NCBI RefSeq assembly: GCF_000617845.2 | Contig: NZ_DF820425.1 | Location: forward strand, 6,826,741 to 6,890,740 | Origin: Bradyrhizobium sp. DOA9 | GTDB taxonomy: Bacteria; Pseudomonadota; Alphaproteobacteria; Rhizobiales; Xanthobacteraceae | Length of the DNA stretch: 64,000 nucleotides | Direction of reading: 5' to 3' | In this document: piece by piece, positions 50,075 to 59,131 of the stretch | Layout of the letters: each line of letters opens with the position of its first letter | How positions within the stretch are numbered: position 1 is the first letter of the stretch | Position numbers and translations under genes: made by a program | The notes under the pieces: model-generated | What the model was told of the DNA's origin: nothing | Seen by the model: only the letters and a program-made list of their open reading frames with translations | Database searches by the model: none

Positions 50075-51070
50075 ATGCCATCCCGTGCCACGACAATCCC
50101 GGTGCTGCTCTCGCTCCTTACTGCCGGACAAGCCATGGGATCTGATTTGGCCTTCGACCTCGAGGCGCATCGCGGCGGGCGGGCGCTGTTGCCTGAAAAC
50201 ACCCTGCCCGCTTTCGCCCATTCGCTGACGATGGGCGTGGACACGCTGGAGCTCGACGTCGGCGTCACCGCGGACGGCGAAGTGATCGTCTCCCATGAGC
50301 GCGGGCTCAATCCCGATCTCGCACGGCGGCCCGACGGAGCCTACATCGCTCCGCCTGGCCTGCCTTTCGTCAAGCTGCGGCTCGACGAGGTCAGGACCTA
50401 TGACGTCGGCCGGATCCGCCCCGACAGCGCCTACTCACGACAATTCCCCGACCAGCGTGCGCTGCCGGGGACGCGCATTCCGACCTTGCGCGAGCTGTTC
50501 GCGCTGGTGCGCAAGTCCGGCAACACAAAGGTCCGCTTCAACATCGAGACCAAGATCGATCCGAATCATCCGGACGAGACGCTTGATCCGCGAGCCTTCG
50601 TCACGAAGCTGCTCGGCGTGATCGAGACCGAAGGTTTCTCCGACCGCGTCATGATCCAGTCGTTCGACTGGCGGACCCTGCTGCTCGTCCAGCAGCAGGC
50701 GCCGAAGATCCCGACCGTGTACCTGACGATCCAGCGCGGCTCGGCTCCGACGGTGGCGCTCGACAAGGCGACGAGCTGGACGGCGGGTCTCAGCCCGGCC
50801 GATCACGGCGGCTCTCTGCCGCGGACGATCAAGGCCGCGGGCGGCGCGATCTGGTCGCCCTATTTCGGCGACGTGACCGCAGCGCTGGTTTCCGACGCCC
50901 ATGTTCAGGGACTGCGCGTCGTGGTCTGGACGGTGAACAAGCGTGAGGACATGGCGCGGATGATCGAGATCGGCGTCGACGGAATCATCTCGGACAGGCC
51001 GGACCTGCTGCGGCAGGTCGCCGGCGAGAAGGGGATCGCGCTGCCGGCGGGAACGCCGGTGGTGCCGTAG
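50075..51070 (+). CDS. glycerophosphodiester phosphodiesterase
   Basis: 331 residues. Probable signal peptide (SRATTIPVLLSLLTAGQAMG). GDPD domain: LEAHRGGRALLPENTLPAFA (catalytic His and Arg), VDTLELDVGVTADGEVIVSH (metal-binding Glu and Asp and second catalytic His), IPTLRELFALVRKSGNTKVR with FNIETKI, and near the end VWTVNKREDMARMIEIGVDG with IISDRPD. It hydrolyses glycerophosphodiesters to glycerol-3-phosphate and an alcohol, here probably in the periplasm. Start behind GAGGCACC; a TTG at 50057 is less likely. It follows the transpeptidase gene by 31 bp. Confidence 0.92.
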   Translation: MPSRATTIPVLLSLLTAGQAMGSDLAFDLEAHRGGRALLPENTLPAFAHSLTMGVDTLELDVGVTADGEVIVSHERGLNPDLARRPDGAYIAPPGLPFVKLRLDEVRTYDVGRIRPDSAYSRQFPDQRALPGTRIPTLRELFALVRKSGNTKVRFNIETKIDPNHPDETLDPRAFVTKLLGVIETEGFSDRVMIQSFDWRTLLLVQQQAPKIPTVYLTIQRGSAPTVALDKATSWTAGLSPADHGGSLPRTIKAAGGAIWSPYFGDVTAALVSDAHVQGLRVVVWTVNKREDMARMIEIGVDGIISDRPDLLRQVAGEKGIALPAGTPVVP

Positions 51071-51080
51071 GCGCGATGCC

Positions 51081-51120
51081 TCGTAGCCCCGGATGGAGCG
51101 CAGCGAAATCCGGGCTACGA
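51081..51120. repeat. short palindromic repeat between convergent genes
   Basis: TCGTAGCCCCGGAT (51081-51094) pairs with ATCCGGGCTACGA (51108-51120) with one bulge, separated by GGAGCGCAGCGAA. This is a common short rhizobial intergenic palindrome. It lies 10 bp after the GDPD stop and 8 bp before the stop of the convergent gene, and probably helps to end both transcripts. Confidence 0.75.
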
Positions 51121-51128
51121 AGAGAGCC

Positions 51129-53408
51129 CTATTCCCCGTCCTTCCAACGCCGATACAGCGCGCCCAGGATGTTGGAATAATCGTCGGTCCAGACCCGCGC
51201 CCTGTCGTCGGCTTCGGTCTGCTCCCATTGCTTGGAGGATGCGAGCCTGCCGATATCGGCCTCCTCGCGCGCGGAGATGACGACGTCGGTGGAGAAAATG
51301 TAATCACCATCGCGCCCGGAATCCTCGTTGAAGACCCAGCTCTTGAGATCGTTGGCATCCGCAATGCCGACCACGACGGTCTCGAGATCAAGATGCCGGT
51401 TGGAGACGTGCATCACCACGGCACCGTGCGGCGCGAGCTTGTCCTTGTAGATTTTCATCGCCTCTTCGGTCGCAAGATGGATCGGGATCGCATCGGACGA
51501 ATAGGCATCGACGATGACGAGATCATAGGCGCCGTCGGGCTCCTTGGCGAAGGTGAGACGCGCATCGCCGATGACGGGCTTCATGTCCGGCATGCAGCTC
51601 GAGATGTAGCGGAAATTCCTGGGGTCGCGCGCCGCATCGACCATGGACTGATCGATCTCGAAGAATTTCCAGTTCTCCCCCGGCTCGGCGGCGCAGGCGA
51701 GCGTGCCGGAGCCGACGCCGATCGCGGCGACCTTCAGCGGCGCGCCCTTACGCTCGCGGATCGCGCTGACGGCCTGACCGATGCCGCCGTCCTTGTGATA
51801 ATAGGTGATCGGCTCGGGCCGGCCGGCAACAGGCGTGCCGTCATTGTTGCGGAAGCGCTCGGCGCCATGAATGGTGGTGCCGTGCATCAGCACGTGGAAA
51901 TAGCCGCCCGGCGTCACCACGATCTTGTGCACGCCGAAGAAGCTGCGCACCGTGGTGACGCGGCCCTCGTCTGCGGGATAAACGCGGATCAACGCCAGCG
52001 CCAACGCGACCGTGGCAAAGATCTTCCAGCGCCCGGCATTGAGGATCAGCGCGAGCAGCGCGGCGAGCACGCCGACGGCGCCGGCGACCCAGACGCGGTG
52101 ATCCTCGAACCAGGTCGAGAGGCCGCCCGTCGTGGTTGACGGCGCGACGAGCGCCAGTGCGAGTGCGGCGAGCGCCAACCAGTACCATTTGACGATTCCG
52201 GCCAGCCGCTCGTTCGCGTACGGACGGCACAGCGCGGCAAGCGCGATCAGGATCGGATATTCGGCGATCCACGAGAAGGCGTAGGGCGCAACCAGCCCTG
52301 CGAACAGGCCGCCGACCATGCCGCCGAACGACAGCGCGACATAGAAGCCGGTGAGATATCTGGCCGCAGGCCGCGTCCGCGCCAGCTCGCCGTGGCAGGC
52401 CATGGCGATGACGAAGAAGCAGAGTTGATGTCCGCCGAGCGTCAGCAGCAGGTTCTGCTCGCCGCCGAAAGCCAGCAGGACGACGACGCCCGCGATCGCG
52501 ACGGGCTGGAGCATCAGCATCCATTTGTGCGGCAGCAGCGGCCGCGACTGGAACACGATGACCCAGGTCAAGAGGTACAGCGAGAGCGGCAGCACCCACA
52601 ACAGCGGCGCCGCCGCAACGTCGGTCGAGATATGCGCGGTCACGGCGATGAGCAGGCCGGACGGCACCGCGGCGAGGAAGATCCAGCGCAGCCGCATCAG
52701 CAGATTGGGCGCCGGCGCATTCACCTCCTCGGTTTGCGCATCAACCACCGCCAGCCTCGGGGAGCGCAACAACAGCAGGCCGCAAGCACCGATCAGCAGG
52801 ATCAGGAGCGCGTAACCGCCGGTCCAGAACCGGTTCTGCATCTGCAGCGTGAACATCGGCTCCAGCAGGAACGGATAAGACAGAAGTGCGAGGAAGCTGC
52901 CGATATTGGAGGAGGCGTAGAGGAAATAGGGGTCGTGCCCGGCCGGATGGCCGGTGCGGACGAACCAGGCCTGCAGCAGCGGATTGTTGGCGGCCAGCGC
53001 GAAGAACGGCAGCCCGATCGAGACCGCGAACAGGCCGAGCAGCCAGATTGCGTAGCCCGAGGCCGGCGGCTCGCCATAGGCGGCGGCGATGCCGAGCGGC
53101 AGCGTGGCGAAGGCCGCAATCAGCAGCACCAGATGCACCGCGACGGGGACGATCCGGCCCCGCGCCTGCATCAACAAATGCGCGTAGGCGTAGCCGGCCA
53201 GCAGCAGCGACTGGAAGAACACCATGGCCACCGACCACACCGCCGGCGAGCCGCCGAGCCGCGGCAGCACCATCTTGGTGAACAGCGGCTGCACCGAGAA
53301 CAACAGCAGCGCGCTGACGAAGATCGCGGCGGTGTAGACCGTCAGCAGCAGCCGGTTGCGCGACGACGATTGCTGCTCCGTGGCGGCGGGTTGCACGATC
53401 GAATCCAT
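51129..53408 (-). CDS. membrane-fused spermidine synthase-like protein
   Basis: 759 residues. About 12 hydrophobic segments fill residues 20-490 (LLLTVYTAAIFVSALLLFSV, QPLFTKMVLPRLGGSPAVWS, PYFLYASSNIGSFLALLSYP ...). The C-terminal about 250 residues form an SAM-type synthase domain: EPITYYHKDGGIGQAVSAIR, VAAIGVGSGTLACAAEPGEN, WKFFEIDQSMVDAARDPRNF, then YDLVIVDAYSSDAIPIHLAT. This MFS-like/SpeE fusion occurs in many proteobacteria; whether it makes polyamines is not shown. 178 bp upstream, in the opposite direction, starts a PYROXD2-like oxidoreductase. Confidence 0.9.
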   Translation of the reverse strand: MDSIVQPAATEQQSSSRNRLLLTVYTAAIFVSALLLFSVQPLFTKMVLPRLGGSPAVWSVAMVFFQSLLLAGYAYAHLLMQARGRIVPVAVHLVLLIAAFATLPLGIAAAYGEPPASGYAIWLLGLFAVSIGLPFFALAANNPLLQAWFVRTGHPAGHDPYFLYASSNIGSFLALLSYPFLLEPMFTLQMQNRFWTGGYALLILLIGACGLLLLRSPRLAVVDAQTEEVNAPAPNLLMRLRWIFLAAVPSGLLIAVTAHISTDVAAAPLLWVLPLSLYLLTWVIVFQSRPLLPHKWMLMLQPVAIAGVVVLLAFGGEQNLLLTLGGHQLCFFVIAMACHGELARTRPAARYLTGFYVALSFGGMVGGLFAGLVAPYAFSWIAEYPILIALAALCRPYANERLAGIVKWYWLALAALALALVAPSTTTGGLSTWFEDHRVWVAGAVGVLAALLALILNAGRWKIFATVALALALIRVYPADEGRVTTVRSFFGVHKIVVTPGGYFHVLMHGTTIHGAERFRNNDGTPVAGRPEPITYYHKDGGIGQAVSAIRERKGAPLKVAAIGVGSGTLACAAEPGENWKFFEIDQSMVDAARDPRNFRYISSCMPDMKPVIGDARLTFAKEPDGAYDLVIVDAYSSDAIPIHLATEEAMKIYKDKLAPHGAVVMHVSNRHLDLETVVVGIADANDLKSWVFNEDSGRDGDYIFSTDVVISAREEADIGRLASSKQWEQTEADDRARVWTDDYSNILGALYRRWKDGE

Positions 53409-53586
53409 GAATGCTCCGGCTCAAACCCCGGCGGGCGCCGGACCGCGCGCAATGGAGCACAAGGCGCCTGCACGGGCAATAAAGTGTGGCGTGATGTTGC
53501 AGCAAGGAATGCCTGATATAGAGATGTCGTTCCGGGGCGCCTCGGAGAGGCGAACCCGGATCACGGTGGAACAACTTGAACCTCTT

Positions 53587-55197
53587 ATGACCGAAACCGA
53601 CGTCGTCATCATCGGCGCTGGCCATAACGGCCTCACCTGCGCGGCCTACCTCGCGAAGGCGGGTCTGCGCGTGCGCGTGGTCGAGCGGCGCACGGTGGTC
53701 GGCGGTGCGGCGGTGACGGAGGAGTTTCATCCCGGCTTTCGCAATTCGGTCGCCGCCTACACCGTGAGCCTGCTCAATCCGCAGGTGGTCCGTGACCTCA
53801 GGCTAGCCGAGCAAGGCCTGCGCATCGTCGAGCGGCGCGCGCAGAATTTTCTGCCCGCGCCGGATGGCAGCTATCTCCTCACCGGCGAGGGGCGAACGAA
53901 AGCCTCGGTGGCGCGGCTCAGCACGCGTGATGCGGAAGCGCTCGACGGCTTCGCGCAAGAGCTCGAAGACATTGCCGACGTGCTCAGGCGGTTCGTGCTG
54001 CGCGCGCCGCCGAACCTGCTCGACGGCTTCGGCACCGACGCTATCCGCGAGGCCGTGAACGCTTTGCAGAGCGCCAACATTCTGCGCGGCCTGACGCTGG
54101 AACAAAGCCGCAGCCTGCTAGATCTGTTCACGCGCTCGGCCGGCGAGATGCTCGACGAACGTTTCGAGCACGATCTGGTCAAGGCGCTGTTCGGCTTCGA
54201 CGCCATCGTCGGCAATTATGCCAGCCCCTACGCCGCCGGCTCGGCCTATGTGATGCTGCATCATGCGTTCGGCGAGGTGAACGGCAAGAAGGGCGTCTGG
54301 GGCCACGCTATCGGCGGCATGGGCGCGATCACGCAGGCCATGGCGCGCGCGGCACGCGAGCGCGGCGTCGTGATCGACACCGAGGCGAGCGTCCGCGAGG
54401 TCATCGTCGAGCGCGACCGCGCCGTCGGAATCGTGCTGGAGAACGGCTCCGCCATCCGCGCGAAATACGTCGCGGCCAACGTCAATCCGAAGCTGCTCTA
54501 CACGCGCCTGATCGCGGCCGACGCTCTGCCTGCAGACTTCCTCGCCCGCATCCGGCACTGGAAGAACGGCTCCGGCACGTTCCGCATGAACGTGGCGCTG
54601 GACCGCCTGCCCTCCTTCACGGCGCTATCGGGCGCGGGCGATCACCTCACCTCCGGCATCATCCTGGCGCCGAGCCTCGGTTATATGGACCGCGCCTGGC
54701 TCGACGCGCGCGCCAAGGGCTGGAGCCGCGAGCCCGTGGTGGAGATGCTGATTCCCTCGACGCTCGACGACACGCTGGCCCCGGCGGGCAAGCATGTCGC
54801 GAGCCTGTTCTGCCAGCATGTCGCCCCGGAGCTTCCTGAGGGCAGGTCCTGGGACGACCATCGCGAAGAGGTCGCCGATCTCATGATCGCGACGGTGGAC
54901 AAGTACGCTCCCGGTTTTGCGGCGAGCGTGCTCGGCCGCCAGATCCTGTCTCCGCTCGATCTCGAGCGCCAGTTCGGGCTGCTCGGCGGCGATATCTTCC
55001 ATGGCGCGCTGACGCTGAACCAGCTGTTCTCGGCCCGGCCGATGCTGGGCCACGCCGACTATCGCGGGCCATTGAGGGGCCTCTACCATTGCGGCTCCGG
55101 CGCCCATCCCGGCGGCGGCGTCACCGGCGCCCCCGGCCATAATGCAGCGCAGGCGATCCTGAGGGATCACCGCTCCCTGTTCGGAAGCCGTGGATAG
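53587..55197 (+). CDS. PYROXD2/phytoene-desaturase-like FAD oxidoreductase
   Basis: 536 residues. Dinucleotide-binding VVIIGAGHNGLTCAAYLAKA (GxGxxG at 10-15), then VVGGAAVTEEFHPGFRNSVA, a middle helical region, GHAIGGMGAITQAMARAARE and a C-terminal FAD block GLYHCGSGAHPGGGVTGAPG. This matches PYROXD2-like and bacterial phytoene-dehydrogenase-related proteins; no carotenoid synthesis genes lie near, so carotenoid work is doubtful. ATG at 53587 is used; an upstream frame from 53356 overlaps the divergent gene and lacks family sequence. Substrate unknown. Confidence 0.9.
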   Translation: MTETDVVIIGAGHNGLTCAAYLAKAGLRVRVVERRTVVGGAAVTEEFHPGFRNSVAAYTVSLLNPQVVRDLRLAEQGLRIVERRAQNFLPAPDGSYLLTGEGRTKASVARLSTRDAEALDGFAQELEDIADVLRRFVLRAPPNLLDGFGTDAIREAVNALQSANILRGLTLEQSRSLLDLFTRSAGEMLDERFEHDLVKALFGFDAIVGNYASPYAAGSAYVMLHHAFGEVNGKKGVWGHAIGGMGAITQAMARAARERGVVIDTEASVREVIVERDRAVGIVLENGSAIRAKYVAANVNPKLLYTRLIAADALPADFLARIRHWKNGSGTFRMNVALDRLPSFTALSGAGDHLTSGIILAPSLGYMDRAWLDARAKGWSREPVVEMLIPSTLDDTLAPAGKHVASLFCQHVAPELPEGRSWDDHREEVADLMIATVDKYAPGFAASVLGRQILSPLDLERQFGLLGGDIFHGALTLNQLFSARPMLGHADYRGPLRGLYHCGSGAHPGGGVTGAPGHNAAQAILRDHRSLFGSRG

Positions 55198-55392
55198 GGC
55201 TGTGGATGAATTGTGGACAGGCTGTCGAAAGGTCTGTGGCCGGTCAGGTGATGCCTGGCGCAAATCGGCGGGGTCCATCCGTGGGAAAGCCTGTGGAAAC
55301 CGCGGGAATAATTGCGGGAAGAACCGGTGGGCAGGTTGCCGACAACCAAGCGGATAATCTGTGAATATCCTGGGAGAACACATCCAGACAAA

Positions 55393-55432
55393 ATCACCGC
55401 CGGCCAGGGGGGGTCCCCTCGCGGGCGGTGAT
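55393..55432 (-). terminator. intrinsic terminator of the Flp pilin gene
   Basis: ATCACCGCC (55393-55401) pairs with GGCGGTGAT (55424-55432), and AGGGG/CCCCT pair inside. Read on the minus strand, the stem ends GGCGGTGAT then TTTTG, a short T-run. It lies 52 bp after the pilin stop. Confidence 0.75.
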
Positions 55433-55484
55433 CAGGAATAGCCTCTGAAGAAAAATAGCCCCCGCTGGGAAATGGAGGCGGAAA

Positions 55485-55640
55485 TTACTTCAGGGAGGTG
55501 CTAATCGAACTGAACTTCTCGTTCAGGGACGTGCCCAGACCGTTCACCACGGTGATGATCGCCAGGGCGATACCCGCGGCGATCAGGCCGTATTCGATCG
55601 CAGTTGCGCCGGACTCGTCCAACCAGAACTTCTGAACCAT
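55485..55640 (-). CDS. Flp/Fap-type pilin
   Basis: 51 residues: VQKFWLDESGATAIEYGLIA, then AGIALAIITVVNGLGTSLNE and KFSSISTSLK. This is the Flp pilin pattern: a short basic leader, the G-ATAIEYGLIA hydrophobic start with Glu and Tyr after the cut site for prepilin peptidase, and one membrane helix. The start is ATG at 55640; the frame extends upstream to 55715 but the extra residues are not pilin-like. No tad/cpa genes are adjacent, so assembly would use a Tad apparatus encoded elsewhere. A clear terminator follows. Confidence 0.92.
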   Translation of the reverse strand: MVQKFWLDESGATAIEYGLIAAGIALAIITVVNGLGTSLNEKFSSISTSLK

Positions 55641-55803
55641 GCTCTTCAAGACTCGCCTCCGTTTCAATTCCAAGCTGCATTGGATTGCTTCGACATCCGG
55701 AAAGATACGGGACACAGGCTTCGGGCGGGTTAACCTGCGAACGGCAACTTGTCCGGAAATTCACCCCTAAAAGTTCCAAAAATTGAACTCAACGGAACCC
55801 TGA

Positions 55804-56691
55804 ATGCAGCCTTCCCCCACCCATCGCGCCAGCTTTTCGATCGGCAGCGAGGCCGATGCGAGGCACGTGGTCGACGTCCTCACCGAGGTGTTTTTTGACG
55901 GCGATGCGGCGGTTGCCGCGTTCGAGCGGCCGAACGGAAAATGGGACGTCACGCTGCATTTCGCCGATGCGCCCGATCAGGCATGGCTGCGCGAACTCGT
56001 TGTTACTTCAGCGGGAAATGAGATTGCCGCGACGCTCGCTTTCGATACCGTCGAGGCCAAGGATTGGGTCAAGGCCAGCCTTGAAGATCTCGTCCCGGTG
56101 CCGGCCGGGCGCTTCGTCGTGCACGGCAGCCACGATCGCGACCGTGTGGCGCCGAACAAGCTCGCCATCGAGATCGAGGCGGCGCTCGCCTTCGGCACCG
56201 GCCACCATGGCACCACGCGCGGCTGTTTACTGCTGCTTGACCATGTCCTGAAGAGTTCCCGCCCAAGGAACCTGCTCGACCTCGGCACCGGCACAGGCGT
56301 GCTGGCGATCGCAGCCGCAAAGGCGCTGCATCGCGCGGTGCTGGCTTCCGACATCGATCCGCCATCGGTGCGGGTGGCCGCCGAGAACGCCGCGCTGAAT
56401 GAAGTTCGCAACCATGTGCGGGTGATCCGCGCCACCGGCTTTGCCGCGCCGGACTTTGCGCGTGCAGGCCCGTTCGATCTGGTGCTCGCCAATATCCTTG
56501 CCAATCCGTTGCGGCAATTGGCGAGCCCGATGACGCAGCACCTTGCCCCTCGCGCCCGCGTCATCCTCTCCGGCCTGTTGACGCACCAGGCGCCCGCCGT
56601 GATCGCCGCCTACCGGGCGCGCGGACTGGTGCCGGTGAAGCACCTGCGCATCGAGGGGTGGAGCAGTCTGTTGCTGAGGAAGATGGGGTAA
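55804..56691 (+). CDS. prmA: ribosomal protein L11 methyltransferase
   Basis: 295 residues, normal for PrmA. Substrate-binding N-terminal domain (residues 1-110), then the SAM-binding core: EIEAALAFGTGHHGTTRGCL, NLLDLGTGTGVLAIAAAKAL (motif I), AVLASDIDPPSVRVAAENAA and the catalytic-type FDLVLANILANPLRQLA. It methylates lysines of L11. The FGTGHH-TTR block is diagnostic. It stands alone here, not in a translation operon, and is divergent from the pilin gene. Confidence 0.93.
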   Translation: MQPSPTHRASFSIGSEADARHVVDVLTEVFFDGDAAVAAFERPNGKWDVTLHFADAPDQAWLRELVVTSAGNEIAATLAFDTVEAKDWVKASLEDLVPVPAGRFVVHGSHDRDRVAPNKLAIEIEAALAFGTGHHGTTRGCLLLLDHVLKSSRPRNLLDLGTGTGVLAIAAAKALHRAVLASDIDPPSVRVAAENAALNEVRNHVRVIRATGFAAPDFARAGPFDLVLANILANPLRQLASPMTQHLAPRARVILSGLLTHQAPAVIAAYRARGLVPVKHLRIEGWSSLLLRKMG

Positions 56692-56727
56692 ACTATCCGC
56701 ATCCGCGACGGCGGTGCGCCCGCCCCG

Positions 56728-56907
56728 CTACTCCGCCGGCTTCTCGTCGCGGCGTGACGCGCGCTGCCCCCGCAAGTTACGCTTGGCGCGGCGCTCGGCG
56801 AAACGGTCGATCATCTGGCTGATGAGGCCGCGCGGCTTCTTCGGTGTCGGAGTTGTCGGGGCGCGGCGCGCCGGCGGCGAAATCTTCTCAAAGGTGAACG
56901 CTGGCAT
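56728..56907 (-). CDS. small basic hypothetical protein (59 residues)
   Basis: Reads PAFTFEKISPPARRAPTTPT, then PKKPRGLISQMIDRFAERRA and KRNLRGQRASRRDEKPAE. GAGGGGACACACG precedes the ATG, a good ribosome-binding site. Very basic, with a Pro-rich start and one amphipathic helix; no signal peptide or membrane segment. Convergent with prmA. The 'GLISQMIDRFAERRAKR' block looks like a conserved helix of short rhizobial proteins. Function unknown; possibly RNA or DNA binding by its charge. Confidence 0.7.
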   Translation of the reverse strand: MPAFTFEKISPPARRAPTTPTPKKPRGLISQMIDRFAERRAKRNLRGQRASRRDEKPAE

Positions 56908-57093
56908 CGTGTGTCCCCTCGCCGTTGAGATGAACCACCTGCTCGAACTTCCCTGTCATTCGGACGAAGCGCAACTGCCGCATCCTTTACTCCACTCAAT
57001 TCGAATGGAATTATTCAAGCACAGTCCATGCCAGATGCGACGCAAATGCGTCTACATTGCGGACTGATCCCCATGATCCTAAAGTGATCCACC

Positions 57094-58923
57094 ATGTTCG
57101 AAGCACACTTCCAGACATTCGAGGAGCCCGAGGCCGGCGTCGCGTTGGCGGCACGGCTGGCCGCACTTCGCGAAGAAATTGCCCGTCGCAAGCTGACCGG
57201 CTTCGTCGTGCCACGTGCCGATCAGCAGCAGAACGAATATGTACCGCCATCGGAAGAGCGGCTCGCCTGGCTGACCGGCTTTACCGGCTCTGCGGGACTA
57301 GCCATGGTTCTGCCGCATGAGGCAGCGCTGTTCGTCGACGGCCGCTACACGCTGCAAGCCGCCAAGCAGGTCGACGCCAAGGCATGGACGGTGGAATCGC
57401 TGATCGACCCGCCGCCGGAGAGCTGGGTGGCGGCGCATCTGAAAGCCGGCGACCGCCTCGGATTTGATCCCTGGCTGCACACTTTTTCGGCAGCCGAACG
57501 ATTGTCCGCCGCCTGCGCCAAGGCCGGGGCCGAGTTGGTCGCCGTCGACAGCAACCCGATCGACGCGATCTGGCAGGACCGGCCGCAGCCGCCGCTCGCC
57601 CCCGTCGCGGTGCACAGCCTCCAGCATGCCGGTGTCGCTGAAGCCGAGAAGCTGACGCAGATCAGGGCCGAGATCGCCAAGCTCGGCACCGATGCCTTGG
57701 TGCTGTCGGACAGCCACGCAGTGGCCTGGACCTTCAACATCCGCGGCGCCGACGTCGCCCATACGCCGCTGCCACTGTCCTATGCGCTGGTGCCGAAGGA
57801 TGGCCGTCCCACCATCTTCATCGACCACCGCAAGCTCTCCAACCTCACGCGCGACCATCTCGAGCAGTCCGCCGACGTGCGCGAACCGGCCGCCATGGCG
57901 CCGACGCTGATGGCGCTGGCCAAGAGCGGTGGATCGATCGCGCTCGACAACGCCACCGCCGCCGACGCACTCAGCCGGCTGATCACGGGCGCCGGCGGCA
58001 AGCCGGTGCGCGGCAGCGATCCGGTTGCGCTGCTCAAGGCAGTCAAGAACGCGACCGAGATCAAGGGCACCAGGACGGCTCATGTACGCGACGCCGTGGC
58101 ACTGGCGCGCTTCCTCGCATGGATCGATCGCGAGGCGCCAAGCGGCAAGCTCACCGAGATCGACGCGGTCGAGGCGCTGGAAACCTTCCGCCGCGACACC
58201 GGCGCGCTCAAGGACGTCTCGTTCCCGACCATTTCCGGCACCGGCCCGAACGGCGCCATCGTGCATTACCGCGTCACCCGCAAGAGCAACCGGCGGATCG
58301 CGCCCGGCGATCTCCTGCTGATCGATTCCGGCGCGCAATATGAGGACGGCACCACCGACGTCACGCGCACCATGGCGGTGGGCGAGCCGACGGACGAGAT
58401 GCGCGACCGCTTCACCCGCGTGCTGCGCGGCCACATCGCGATCGCGCGCGCCGTGTTTCCGGACGGCACCACGGGCGCGCAACTCGACACGCTGGCGCGG
58501 CAATATCTCTGGGCCGCCGGGCTCGATTTCGAGCACGGCACCGGCCACGGCGTCGGCAGCTATCTCTCGGTGCACGAAGGACCGGCGCGAATTTCGAAGC
58601 TCGGCACCACGCCGCTGAAGCGGGGCATGATCCTGTCCAACGAGCCCGGCTACTACAAGACCGACGGTTTCGGCATCCGCATCGAGAACCTCGAGCTGGT
58701 CGTCGCCGCCGACGTCAAGGGCGCCGAGAAGCCGATGAACGCGTTCGAGACGTTGACCCTGGCCCCGATCGACCGCCGCCTGATCGATGTCGCGATGCTG
58801 AGCCGCGACGAGCTCGATTGGCTGAACGCCTATCATGCCCGCGTGAGGAACGACGTGGGCCCGGCGCTGGACGAGGCGACGAAGGCCTGGCTCGATCAGG
58901 CCACGGCGGAGCTGAGGGCATAG
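57094..58923 (+). CDS. Xaa-Pro aminopeptidase (M24B)
   Basis: 609 residues, long 'APP1-like' form with three domains: two creatinase-type N-terminal domains (RLAALREEIARRKLTGFVVP ... WLTGFTGSAGLAMVLPHEAA) and the M24 pita-bread domain. Metal ligands are seen: Asp in LLLIDSGAQYEDG, Asp in GTTDVTRTM, His in GTGHGVGSYLSVHEGP, Glu in LSNEPGYYKTDGFG and Glu in GIRIENLELV. It removes an N-terminal residue before proline in peptides. The family uses Mn2+ or Zn2+. No ribosome-binding site of note; ATG at 57094. Confidence 0.95.
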   Translation: MFEAHFQTFEEPEAGVALAARLAALREEIARRKLTGFVVPRADQQQNEYVPPSEERLAWLTGFTGSAGLAMVLPHEAALFVDGRYTLQAAKQVDAKAWTVESLIDPPPESWVAAHLKAGDRLGFDPWLHTFSAAERLSAACAKAGAELVAVDSNPIDAIWQDRPQPPLAPVAVHSLQHAGVAEAEKLTQIRAEIAKLGTDALVLSDSHAVAWTFNIRGADVAHTPLPLSYALVPKDGRPTIFIDHRKLSNLTRDHLEQSADVREPAAMAPTLMALAKSGGSIALDNATAADALSRLITGAGGKPVRGSDPVALLKAVKNATEIKGTRTAHVRDAVALARFLAWIDREAPSGKLTEIDAVEALETFRRDTGALKDVSFPTISGTGPNGAIVHYRVTRKSNRRIAPGDLLLIDSGAQYEDGTTDVTRTMAVGEPTDEMRDRFTRVLRGHIAIARAVFPDGTTGAQLDTLARQYLWAAGLDFEHGTGHGVGSYLSVHEGPARISKLGTTPLKRGMILSNEPGYYKTDGFGIRIENLELVVAADVKGAEKPMNAFETLTLAPIDRRLIDVAMLSRDELDWLNAYHARVRNDVGPALDEATKAWLDQATAELRA

Positions 58924-59131
58924 GCGCGTCGTTGCGCATGGCGCTACGCGATTTGCGCAACGCTGCTTTCCCCACCACAGGTGTCATGTGGCAAGGGTAT
59001 CGCGCCCAATCGGTCGCCATCGTGCCCTCATCATAACCGTCCCGAAATCCGAATAGCCGCATTCCGAATCGCCGATATCGGTCTTGCGCGGGCACGCTAC
59101 AGTCGATTCGAATTCGAGCGACGGACTAGAT

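Noticed and set aside
55198..55484. Replication origin from the TGTGGA motifs
   Set aside because: No perfect DnaA box, no AT-rich unwinding region and no dnaA/hemE/parAB-type neighbours.
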